Source: CAYYHA01 sp964471535
Lineage (GTDB): Bacteria; Myxococcota; Myxococcia; SLRQ01
DNA length: 5,666 bases
Assembly (NCBI GenBank): GCA_964471535.1
Contig: CAYYHA010000261.1
Location: forward strand, 1-5,666
Reading direction: 5' to 3'
The translations under genes and the position numbers were made by a program. Positions 1-5,362 of the stretch are shown here, in pieces (within the stretch, counting starts at the first letter, position 1; each line of letters starts with the position of its first letter). Under the pieces are notes generated by a model. That model saw nothing but the letters and a program-made list of their open reading frames with translations. It was not told where the DNA came from and made no database searches.

Positions 1-82
1 GGGTGGTCTTGCCGTGGTCCACGTGACCAATCGTGCCGATGTTTACGTGCGGCTTGGTACGCTCGAACTTCTCCTTGGACAT
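1..82 (-). CDS. tuf: Elongation factor Tu, N-terminal part (runs off the left edge)
   Basis: EF-Tu is the cytoplasmic GTPase that delivers aminoacyl-tRNA to the ribosomal A site. Only the first 27 codons are present. They read MSKEKFERTKPHVNIGTIGH and continue VDHGKTT, which is the diagnostic EF-Tu N-terminus with the G1/P-loop GHVDHGKT at residues 19-26. The ATG is preceded by GGAG with a 6-nt gap, a good ribosome binding site. The gene lies 52 nt downstream of tRNA-Thr(GGU) in the same direction and so is very probably cotranscribed with the four tRNA genes, as tufB is in E. coli. No promoter of its own is visible in the 52-nt gap. Many proteobacteria carry a second tuf copy in the str operon; whether this genome does cannot be seen here. 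The family assignment is essentially certain. Confidence 0.97.
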   Translation of the reverse strand, partial: MSKEKFERTKPHVNIGTIGHVDHGKTT

Positions 83-92
83 GGAGATCTCC
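83..92 (-). promoter_or_regulatory. Palindromic Shine-Dalgarno region of tuf
   Basis: The ten bases directly before the tuf ATG form a perfect palindrome, GGAGATCTCC. Its 5' half is the GGAG Shine-Dalgarno core and its 3' half, CTCC, could pair with that core in a second transcript. Within one molecule only a 3-bp stem with a 4-nt loop is possible, so strong masking is unlikely. The assignment as ribosome binding site is firm; any regulatory meaning of the palindrome is speculative. Confidence 0.7.
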
Positions 93-134
93 GGTCGTGT
101 TGAGTGGGTTGAAGGGAAGATGAAGATAAGGAAG

Positions 135-210
<76 letters not shown>

Positions 211-258
211 ATGGATGGGGCGAACCTCTGGGAATGCCGTGGATCCAGTCGAAAGGTG

Positions 259-331
259 AGCGGGAGACGGGACTCGAACCCGCGACAGCCAGCTTGGAAG
301 GCTGGAGCTCTACCAGCTGAGCTACTCCCGC
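259..331 (-). tRNA. glyT: tRNA-Gly, anticodon UCC
   Basis: A 73-nt cloverleaf with acceptor stem GCGGGAG/CTCCCGC, D arm GCTC-AGCTGGTA-GAGC, anticodon stem CCAGC/GCTGG with loop CTTCCAA (anticodon TCC), and T arm GCGGG-TTCGAGT-CCCGT with one G-U pair. The discriminator is T. The following bases are CACC, so CCA is not encoded and must be added after transcription. It reads GGA and GGG codons and lies 48 nt upstream of tRNA-Thr(GGU). Confidence 0.97.
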
Positions 332-359
332 GCAGGACGGGCGGAAGCGACGAGCAGCT

Positions 360-386
360 CCGGCCACCGGGCCGGCGCGTGGCCGG
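360..386 (-). other. Hairpin in the tRNA-Tyr to tRNA-Gly spacer
   Basis: A perfect 8-bp inverted repeat, CCGGCCAC and GTGGCCGG, is separated by 11 nt that are themselves GC-rich and self-complementary. No T-run follows on the minus strand, so it does not look like an intrinsic terminator, and EF-Tu is expected to be expressed through it. It may be a processing hairpin or a transcript-stabilising structure between tRNAs. The repeat is seen directly; its role is inferred. Confidence 0.4.
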
Positions 387-453
387 TGCCGACCCGCCCG
401 GCGGCGACCGATGGTGCCATGCTTCCGCGGGCCGTTCCTCGGGCCCACCGCTG

Positions 454-539
454 TGGTGGAGGGGGGTGGATTCGAACCACCGAAGTCGAAAGACGCCAGA
501 TTTACAGTCTGGTCCCGTTGGCCACTTGGGTACCCCTCC
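454..539 (-). tRNA. tyrU: tRNA-Tyr, anticodon GUA
   Basis: An 86-nt class II tRNA with a long variable arm. The acceptor stem is GGAGGGG/CCCCTCC, the anticodon stem CCAGA/TCTGG with loop CTGTAAA (anticodon GTA), and the T arm GGTGG-TTCGAAT-CCACC. The 14-nt variable region contains a GTC/GAC stem around TTTC, as expected for bacterial tRNA-Tyr. The discriminator is A and CCA is encoded. It reads UAC and UAU and occupies the tyrU position of the E. coli tufB operon. Long spacers (119 and 122 nt) flank it on both sides. Confidence 0.97.
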
Positions 540-596
540 GGGAGCTTCCTATTCCGTTGTGCGTATGGATGTCTCGTGTGTGGGTCGATCTCGGTG

Positions 597-608
597 CGAG
601 CGCGCTCG
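597..608 (-). other. 12-bp palindrome in the tRNA-Thr to tRNA-Tyr spacer
   Basis: CGAGCGCGCTCG is a perfect 12-bp palindrome in the middle of the 119-nt spacer. As RNA it could form only a 4-bp stem with a 4-nt loop. There is no T-run and no convincing promoter in this spacer. Function is unknown; a processing signal is possible and chance is equally possible in such GC-rich DNA. Confidence 0.25.
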
Positions 609-658
609 ATGCGTGCTTCGGGTGTTCTCTGCTGTCTTGAACGGGGCTGCGTCGAGGT

Positions 659-731
659 AGCTGGCAGAGGGGCTCGAACCCACGACCTGCTGATTACAAA
701 TCAGCTGCTCTACCAACTGAGCTATGCCAGC
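659..731 (-). tRNA. thrU: tRNA-Thr, anticodon UGU
   Basis: A 73-nt cloverleaf with acceptor stem GCTGGCA/TGCCAGC, D arm GCTC-AGTTGGTA-GAGC, anticodon stem GCTGA/TCAGC with loop TTTGTAA (anticodon TGT), and T arm GTGGG-TTCGAGC-CCCTC. The T stem contains one U-U mismatch at its second pair; the other four pairs are Watson-Crick. The discriminator is T and the next bases are ACC, so CCA is not encoded. It reads ACA and other ACN codons. It is the first gene of the tRNA-tuf operon, about 20 nt downstream of the predicted transcription start. Confidence 0.96.
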
Positions 732-751
732 AGGACGGACCCCACCTGGAA

Positions 752-787
752 GCGCGGCTATATAGAGGGGTTGGGGGGGCGTGTCAA
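752..787 (-). promoter_or_regulatory. Sigma70 promoter of the tRNA-tuf operon
   Basis: On the minus strand TTGACA (782-787) and TATATA (759-764) are separated by exactly 17 bp, a full-consensus -35 and a strong -10. The bases after the -10 are GCCGCGC, a GC-rich discriminator typical of stable-RNA promoters under stringent (ppGpp) control in E. coli; applying that here is inference. Transcription should begin near 751-752, about 20 nt before tRNA-Thr(UGU). The -35 hexamer includes the TGA stop codon of rlmB (784-786). The spacer carries a run of seven C. Confidence 0.88.
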
Positions 788-1554
788 CCGTCCACTGCGC
801 GGCGCTGGCGGCGGACCTCCCAGAGGAGGATGGAGGCAGCCACGGCGGCGTTGAGGCTGCCGGGGCGGCCCCCCATGGGGATGCGGACGAGGAGGTCGCA
901 GCGCTGCCGGATGCCCGGGCGGATCCCGCTGCCCTCGCCGCCCACGACCAGCGCGAGGGGCCCGGTGAGGTCGACCTGGTCCGCGGCCTCCGCCCCCTCC
1001 GGATCGGCCGCGGCGAGCCACAACCCCGCCTCGCGGAGGCGATCCAGGCTGCGGCCGAGGTTGGTCACCGTGACCACGGGCAGGTGGAACGCCGTACCCG
1101 CCGAGGCCTTCACCGCCGCCTCGCTCATGGCCGCCGCCCGATCCCGGGGCACCACGACCCCATCGGCCCCCAGGTAGTAGGCCGAGCGCACGATGGCCCC
1201 GAGATTGCGCGGATCCTGGACCCGGTCCAGGAGAAGGAGGAGCGGGTCCCGCGCCGCCTCCTGGGCGGAGGCCACCAGATCGAGGGGATCGGTGACCACC
1301 GGGAGGGCCGCCGCCCCCGGTTTCAGCCGCAGGACCACCCCCTGGTGCCCCGGCGTTCCCGCCATCGCATCGAGGGTGCTGCGGTCCACGCGCCGCATCG
1401 GCACCCGGGCCCGCTTCGCCAGGGCTGCGATGCGGCGCATCGGCCCTCGACCCGGCGGCCGCGTGTACAGGAGCGCCTCGGCAGCATCGGGCCGGGTGCG
1501 CAGCGCCTCGACCACCGGATGCACACCGGCCACGATGGGGCCCTCGCCCGCCAT
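784..1554 (-). CDS. rlmB: 23S rRNA (guanosine-2'-O-)-methyltransferase RlmB (SpoU family)
   Basis: RlmB methylates the 2'-OH of G2251 in the P-loop of 23S rRNA (E. coli numbering) using S-adenosylmethionine. The 256-residue protein is close to the usual length of about 245. An N-terminal substrate-binding domain begins at VAGVHPVVEAL (8-18). The SPOUT catalytic domain follows with motif 1 DPRNLGAIVRSA (114-125, Asn117), motif 2 VVGGEGSGI (203-211) and motif 3 IPMGGRPGSLNAAVA (225-239, Asn235). All three motifs are intact. The ATG shares one base with the TAA stop of the upstream gene (TAATG), so translation is probably coupled; no strong independent ribosome binding site is visible. An in-frame extension upstream of this ATG lies wholly inside the other gene and shows no family similarity. 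A paralogue such as TrmH is less likely given length and the N-terminal domain. Confidence 0.93.
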   Translation of the reverse strand: MAGEGPIVAGVHPVVEALRTRPDAAEALLYTRPPGRGPMRRIAALAKRARVPMRRVDRSTLDAMAGTPGHQGVVLRLKPGAAALPVVTDPLDLVASAQEAARDPLLLLLDRVQDPRNLGAIVRSAYYLGADGVVVPRDRAAAMSEAAVKASAGTAFHLPVVTVTNLGRSLDRLREAGLWLAAADPEGAEAADQVDLTGPLALVVGGEGSGIRPGIRQRCDLLVRIPMGGRPGSLNAAVAASILLWEVRRQRRAVDG

Positions 1555-2168
1555 TACTCGGCGGTCGTCGCGACCGGCACCTCGAAGTGCCCCTCGAAGG
1601 GCGGCGAGCAGGTGCTGGGATTGCAGATCACCGTCTTGTACCGCCCTGTGAGGCGGCCGCCGGCCGCCGGAATGGCGCCGGCGGGCACCTGCCAACGCGC
1701 CCGCTCTGCCTTCTCCCCCTCGTGCGTGCCCTCGAAGTGCACCGCGCCCCGGGTCAGCTCCGCGGCGCCTGCACCCCCGGCCCCTTGCAGGACCACCTTC
1801 AGGCCGGGATAGGCGGTGTTGACGAACCACCCCGGGCGTGCGGCCAGTACGAGCGTGGGCGATCCGCCCGCGGGCGCCTCCACCCGCACCTCGATGTGCT
1901 CGGCCCAGGGGGAGGCCGCCTCGGCTCCGGCACCCGGCTTCGCGGCCTCGGCGGGCGCCCCCTGCGCGTGAGCCGCCCGTTGGCCGCCCGCCGGCGCCCC
2001 GGCGCCTGCCGCCGCCGTGGAGCCCGCACCACGCGCCCCAGGCTCGGCCCGCGTGCACGCGGGGGCCCCGGCGAGGAGCAGCGCGCAGAGGAGCCCCGGG
2101 GCGAGGCGGCGGGCGCGAGCAGGCGGCGACAACAGAGGCAGGGCGAGGGCGATCGTGGGTGAAGGCAT
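1554..2168 (-). CDS. Exported protein with a C-terminal Cys-x4-Cys motif, DsbD-N-terminus-like (tentative)
   Basis: This 204-residue protein is not one I recognise with certainty. The start was chosen because AGAGGA lies about 7 nt before the ATG. Basic residues (RARR, 18-21) precede a hydrophobic stretch LAPGLLCALLLAGAPA (22-37) and Cys38, which fits a signal peptide. The site could be a signal peptidase I site (APA before Cys38) or a degenerate lipobox; proline at -2 argues against the latter. Residues 39-87 are low-complexity Ala/Gly/Pro, probably a flexible tether. Residues 88-204 look like a beta-rich domain ending in TVICNPSTCSPPFEGHFEVP, with Cys182 and Cys187. This pattern of two cysteines then PP recalls the N-terminal domain of DsbD (Cys-x5-Cys-x-PP), suggesting a redox-active or disulfide-bonded periplasmic domain. 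No transmembrane DsbD core or thioredoxin domain is present. It is coupled to rlmB by the overlapping TAATG. Confidence 0.72.
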   Translation of the reverse strand: MPSPTIALALPLLSPPARARRLAPGLLCALLLAGAPACTRAEPGARGAGSTAAAGAGAPAGGQRAAHAQGAPAEAAKPGAGAEAASPWAEHIEVRVEAPAGGSPTLVLAARPGWFVNTAYPGLKVVLQGAGGAGAAELTRGAVHFEGTHEGEKAERARWQVPAGAIPAAGGRLTGRYKTVICNPSTCSPPFEGHFEVPVATTAE

Positions 2169-2282
2169 GCGTCTTCCTCTAAGGGATCCCGCCGGGCCGG
2201 GCAAGGGTCTGTCCTCGCCCGGGACCGACGCGACCCGAGGGCTGCCTCGGGGCAACGTGGGCCCAGGCATCCCCGTTCAGGA

Positions 2283-2319
2283 CGCCTGCGGCGACGCCCC
2301 CGGCCGTCGGGGGCAGGCG
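2283..2319. repeat. Nested GC-rich inverted repeat
   Basis: An inner repeat GCCCCCG (2296-2302) and CGGGGGC (2308-2314) encloses a 5-nt loop. An overlapping outer pair, CGCCTGC (2283-2289) and GCAGGCG (2313-2319), would give an alternative or extended fold. No T-run follows on either strand. It lies in the probable leader of the exported-protein gene, or upstream of it if transcription starts nearer. A strong RNA hairpin is plausible; function is unknown. Confidence 0.4.
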
Positions 2320-2410
2320 GAGGCTGGCGGAGCCCCGAGGGTCGGCCGCCCCCGTGGCGGCCACCTGCCGCGGGGCGGCGCTGGCCCGGACCTCCCCTGC
2401 GGCGGCGGGG

Positions 2411-2428
2411 TGCGTAGTGACCTACGCA
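2411..2428. promoter_or_regulatory. Operator-like 18-bp palindrome
   Basis: TGCGTAG and CTACGCA are perfect 7-bp arms around a central TGAC. An AT-containing, odd-sequence palindrome of this size in a very GC-rich divergent intergenic region is what a dimeric transcription factor site often looks like. It lies 135 bp upstream of the kinase start and 243 bp upstream of the exported-protein start. No regulator gene is in the window to pair with it. Confidence 0.4.
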
Positions 2429-2491
2429 GTGTCGACGGGGTGCCACCCTGGCGCCTCAGCGGATCGTGCCTAGGCTCCTCGTATCGGGCGT

Positions 2492-2520
2492 TTGACGCAG
2501 TGCGCTGCCTTGGCCCGGAT
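2492..2520 (+). promoter_or_regulatory. Weak candidate promoter of the lipid-kinase-like gene
   Basis: TTGACG (2492-2497) is a good -35 box, followed after 17 bp by CCGGAT (2515-2520), which keeps only the last two bases of the -10 consensus. Transcription would start near 2527 and give a leader of about 35 nt. This is the best pair I can see upstream of the gene, but an alternative sigma factor or an activator-dependent promoter is equally possible. Confidence 0.25.
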
Positions 2521-2562
2521 CCTGCTTCACCGCGACAGCCAAGTCAGACAACGAGGAAAAGG

Positions 2563-3768
2563 ATGCAGCTTCCCGTCCCCCAGCTCCAAGGCACCCCGGC
2601 GCACCGCCAGCGGCCCGGGCAGCCCGTCCCGGCGTCCGAGGGGGCCGCGCGGCCAGGAGAACCCCCGCGCGTGGCAGTGCTCCTCAACGCCAACGCCCGT
2701 GGGGTGACACCGCGGGTGGTCCAGACGGTGGCCGAGGTGGTCCCCGGCGAGGACCTCTACCTCTCCCGCTCCCTCGAGGAGGCGGAGGCCATCGCCCGGG
2801 AGGTGCGCCGCCAGGCCTACCCGGTGGTGCTCACCGGGGGCGGGGATGGCACCTTCATGGGCTTCCTCAACGCGCTGGCACGGGTCTGGCGCGGGCCCTG
2901 GGCGCCGGGGGACAGCACGGGTGCGGCGCGCCCCCTCCCTCGGATGGGGGTGCTTCGCCTGGGCACCGGCAACGCCCTCGCCCGCTATGCGGGCGCACGG
3001 GGCCTGTGGCGGAGTGGGGTGCTCGATGACATTCGCACCGTCCGCGCGGGGGTCGCGCAGGCCACGCGTCGCCTCGACCTCATCGAGGTGGAGGGCATCC
3101 GTGCCCCCTTCCTCGGCCTCGGCTACGACGCCCTCATCCTCAACAACTACGGCGCCTGGAAACGGCGCCTGTCGGCCGGGCCCCTCCGATTCCTCGCCTC
3201 GGGCCCCCTCGGCTACACCTTCTCCATCCTCGGCATGAGCCTGCCGCAGGCGGTGATGACGCCTCCGACCCACGTGCGGGCGGTGAACGTCGGCCCCACC
3301 GCCTACCGGATCGGACCCGGCGGCGAGGTCGACGGGGAGGTTCCTCCGGGCGGCGTGCTCTACGAAGGGCCGGTGAATCTGTGTGCCGCGGGCACCTGCC
3401 CCTACTACGGCTACGGCTTCAAGATCTTCCCCTTCGCCACCGCCCGCCCTGGCTTCTTCCAGCTGCGCTTCTCGCACGTGCCGGTGCACCAGATCCTCGC
3501 CCACCTGCCTGCGATCTGGCGCGGCCGCTACCGCTCGCCGCACCTCGTCGACTGCTGGGCGCAGGCGGTCCGTCTCGACTTCGACCGCCCGGCGCCCCTG
3601 CAGGTGGGAGGCGACGCCGCGGGGTGGCGCGAGTCCCTCGAGCTGTCGGTGTCGCCCGAGCCGGTGGAGATCGTCGACTTCGCCGCCGCTCGCCGGCTGC
3701 TCCAGGCGGCGGCCCGGCAGCGGGAGCGTCTCACGCCGGGCCTGCGCGCCCCCACCGCCGGCGGTTGA
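2563..3768 (+). CDS. Diacylglycerol/sphingosine kinase-like lipid kinase
   Basis: Members of this family transfer phosphate from ATP to a lipid hydroxyl such as diacylglycerol at the membrane; the substrate here is unknown. The 401-residue protein begins at an ATG preceded by GAGGAAAAGG, a strong ribosome binding site. Residues 1-35 are Pro/Arg-rich and probably disordered. The DAGK catalytic domain starts at VAVLLNANARG (37-47), with the nucleotide-binding loop TGGGDGT (91-97) and LRLGTGNALAR (131-141). FLGLGYDALILNN (183-195) matches the core of the second lobe. The family's usual LGTGND is LGTGNA here, as in sphingosine kinases (GSGNA), and the usual C-terminal DGE motif appears replaced by GGDAAG (349-354). 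At 401 residues it is longer than typical DgkB/YegS proteins of about 300, with a large central insertion (230-280). There are no obvious transmembrane helices. It is monocistronic here, converging on the PhoH gene. Confidence 0.85.
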   Translation: MQLPVPQLQGTPAHRQRPGQPVPASEGAARPGEPPRVAVLLNANARGVTPRVVQTVAEVVPGEDLYLSRSLEEAEAIAREVRRQAYPVVLTGGGDGTFMGFLNALARVWRGPWAPGDSTGAARPLPRMGVLRLGTGNALARYAGARGLWRSGVLDDIRTVRAGVAQATRRLDLIEVEGIRAPFLGLGYDALILNNYGAWKRRLSAGPLRFLASGPLGYTFSILGMSLPQAVMTPPTHVRAVNVGPTAYRIGPGGEVDGEVPPGGVLYEGPVNLCAAGTCPYYGYGFKIFPFATARPGFFQLRFSHVPVHQILAHLPAIWRGRYRSPHLVDCWAQAVRLDFDRPAPLQVGGDAAGWRESLELSVSPEPVEIVDFAAARRLLQAAARQRERLTPGLRAPTAGG

Positions 3769-3811
3769 GGACCCCCTGCCGATGGCCTCCGTGGGCCGTT
3801 CGCGCCCCGGC

Positions 3812-3840
3812 GGACCGACTGCCTTGCCGGCAGGCGGTCC
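3812..3840. terminator. Possible bidirectional terminator hairpin
   Basis: GGACCG-A-CTGCC, a TTGCC loop, then GGCAG-G-CGGTCC forms an 11-bp stem with a single A-G mismatch, about 43 nt after the kinase stop and 13 nt after the PhoH stop. Its place between convergent genes fits a bidirectional terminator. Neither strand has the T-run of a standard intrinsic terminator, so it may only protect 3' ends or work with Rho. Confidence 0.5.
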
Positions 3841-3862
3841 CTAGAGGAGGCACTAGAGGAGG
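3841..3862. repeat. Tandem 12-bp direct duplication over the PhoH stop codon
   Basis: CTAGAGGAGG occurs at 3841-3850 and again at 3853-3862, separated by CA, so the unit is 12 bp. On the minus strand the duplication repeats the final CTC CTC TAG of the PhoH reading frame. Because 12 is divisible by three, a second in-frame TAG follows the first four codons later. It looks like a small slippage duplication. Confidence 0.6.
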
Positions 3863-5355
3863 TTCGCCGCCAGCTCGGCGAGCGGGCTTCGCTCCCCCTT
3901 GGTGAGGGTGACGTGGCCCGCCAGCGCCTCGTCCATGAAGCGGTTGACCACGTGGACCAGACCGTTGTTCGTGGAGTCCACGTAGGGGTTGTCGATCTGG
4001 TAGGGGTCGCCGGTGAGCACGATCTTCGTATCGTCCCCCACCCGGGTCACGATCGTCTTCACCTCGTGGGGCGTTAGGTTCTGCGCCTCGTCCACGATGA
4101 TGTACTGCTGCGGGATAGACCGGCCCCGGATGTAGGTCAAAGGCTCGATCTCCATGATGCCCAGGTCGATGAGCTCGTGGTAGCTGCGCCCTGCCTTCTT
4201 GTCCGCCCGGGACAGGCCCATGAGGAACTCCACGTTGTCGTAGATGGGCTGCATCCACGGGTTCAGCTTCTCCTCCACGTCGCCGGGGAGGTAGCCGATG
4301 TCCCGGCCCAGGGGGAAGATGGGACGGCTGACCAGAACCTTGTGGTAGACCGCCTCCTCCATGGTCTTCTGCAGGCCCGCGGCAATGGCGAGCAGCGTCT
4401 TGCCGGTGCCCGCCTTCCCCACGATGGTGACCAGCTTCACCTCGTCGTTGAGGAGCAGGTCGAGGGCGAAGGCCTGCTCCTTGTTCCGAGGCCGGATCCC
4501 CCACACCCCTTCCTTGGGGAACTTGATGAGGGGAACGAGCGCCCCATCGGCGGCTCGGTACTTCGCCAACGCCGTGTGCGAGGTGCTGTGCGCGTCCTTG
4601 AGGTGGACGTATTCGTTGGGCCGAAAGGGCGGCTCCTCCACCGGCGGATCGAGCACGCCCTCCCGATAGAAGCGGTCGATCTCCGCCGCATCGACGAGAA
4701 GCTCTCGAACCCCCGAGTACAGCTCCTCGACGTGGCCGACCGGCTCCTCCTGGAAGTTCTCGGCCACGAGCCCCAAGGCATCCGCACGGATCCGCAGGTT
4801 GCTGTCCTTGGTGATCAGCACCGCCTGCTGGTCGGGGTGCCGGTCGCGCACGTCGAGGGCCACCGAGAGGATCCGGTTGTCGGTGACGTGGCGGTTCGCG
4901 TACTCGGCGGGAATCTCCCGGTCCGTGAACGCCACCCGGAGCTGGCCGCCGTTGTCGAGAGGAACGCCTTCGCCGAGGCGACCCCGCCGCCGCAAGTCGT
5001 CGAGGTAGCGCGAGACCTGCCGTGCGTTGCGTCCCACCTCCGAGAGGTCGCGCTTGAAGTTGTCGACCTCCTCGATGACGTAGATGGGGATGATCACGTT
5101 GTTGTCGGCGAAGGAGAAGAGCGAGCGCGGATCGTGGAGGAGGACGTTGGTATCGAGGATGAAGTTCTTCTTCGGCGAGCCGCCCTCCCGTTCGAGCTCG
5201 GCCCCCTCGCTGCGCGGCTGCGGCGCCGGCTGCCGGGCGGGCTCCGCTGCAGGATTGGGCTGCTCCTCCTGGGCCGGATCGGTCGAGCGCTGCCCTTCGG
5301 CCTGCGCGACCTGCACTCCGGCCGCCCCCGCGGCGCGCAGTGGATCGTTCTTCAC
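3853..5355 (-). CDS. phoH: PIN domain-PhoH ATPase fusion protein (PhoH2/YlaK type)
   Basis: This family joins a PIN-type ribonuclease domain to a PhoH-type P-loop ATPase. Mycobacterial PhoH2 has been described as an RNA helicase and ribonuclease. With the GTG start at 5355 the protein has 500 residues. Residues 1-60 are low-complexity Ala/Gln/Pro/Glu. The PIN domain starts at FILDTNVLLHDP (65-76, Asp68), with acidic VIEEVDNF (93-100), VTDNRIL (157-163) and LITKDSNLRI (180-189). The ATPase follows with Walker A GKAGTGKT (313-320), Walker B IIVDEAQN (419-426) and VLTGDPYQID (446-455). Both domains look intact. No ATG occurs between the GTG and the PIN domain, which supports GTG as the start. 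The GTG has no spaced ribosome binding site; AAGG abuts it directly. The stop is TAG. It is divergent from the dioxygenase gene; no cognate antitoxin is recognisable. Confidence 0.92.
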   Translation of the reverse strand: MKNDPLRAAGAAGVQVAQAEGQRSTDPAQEEQPNPAAEPARQPAPQPRSEGAELEREGGSPKKNFILDTNVLLHDPRSLFSFADNNVIIPIYVIEEVDNFKRDLSEVGRNARQVSRYLDDLRRRGRLGEGVPLDNGGQLRVAFTDREIPAEYANRHVTDNRILSVALDVRDRHPDQQAVLITKDSNLRIRADALGLVAENFQEEPVGHVEELYSGVRELLVDAAEIDRFYREGVLDPPVEEPPFRPNEYVHLKDAHSTSHTALAKYRAADGALVPLIKFPKEGVWGIRPRNKEQAFALDLLLNDEVKLVTIVGKAGTGKTLLAIAAGLQKTMEEAVYHKVLVSRPIFPLGRDIGYLPGDVEEKLNPWMQPIYDNVEFLMGLSRADKKAGRSYHELIDLGIMEIEPLTYIRGRSIPQQYIIVDEAQNLTPHEVKTIVTRVGDDTKIVLTGDPYQIDNPYVDSTNNGLVHVVNRFMDEALAGHVTLTKGERSPLAELAANLL

Positions 5356-5362
5356 CCTTGGA

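Larger units (their letters stand above)
2169..2562. other. Divergent intergenic region without a recognisable gene
   Basis: These 394 bp separate the divergent exported-protein and kinase genes. Open frames cross it, but they are Arg/Gly/Pro-rich, lack ribosome binding sites and show no family signature, so I regard the region as non-coding. It must hold promoters for both genes, yet no strong sigma70 pair is visible on either strand. It contains a nested GC-rich inverted repeat (2283-2319), an 18-bp operator-like palindrome (2411-2428) and further short palindromes at 2431-2436, 2438-2448, 2450-2455 and 2469-2474. Confidence 0.6.

Noticed and set aside
765..781. G-rich run (GGGG-TT-GGGGGGG on the plus strand) as a G-quadruplex
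   Set aside because: It has at most three well-separated G runs, and it is simply the spacer of the tRNA promoter.
211..854. Several plus-strand open frames across the tRNA cluster
   Set aside because: They read through the antisense strand of four well-formed tRNA genes and encode no recognisable domain.
781..1812. Long plus-strand open frame (343 codons) opposite rlmB and the exported-protein gene
   Set aside because: It is antisense to two supported genes, is rich in Arg/His/Pro/Gly as expected for a shadow frame in GC-rich DNA, and begins inside the tRNA promoter.
1555..2058. In-frame N-terminal extension of rlmB by 168 codons
   Set aside because: The extension is Arg/Gly-rich, lies inside the exported-protein gene, and RlmB of 256 residues already has its complete N-terminal domain from the ATG at 1554.
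2169..2270. Longer start for the exported protein (34 extra residues)
   Set aside because: The extension would bury the signal peptide, and the internal ATG at 2168 has a well-placed AGAGGA.
2017..2562. Upstream extension of the lipid-kinase frame by 182 codons
   Set aside because: It crosses the divergent gene and the palindrome region, has low-complexity content, and the ATG at 2563 has a strong ribosome binding site.
3731..4504. 257-codon minus-strand frame overlapping the PhoH gene
   Set aside because: It is a shifted-frame shadow of the PhoH ATPase domain on the same strand; the true frame holds Walker A and B.
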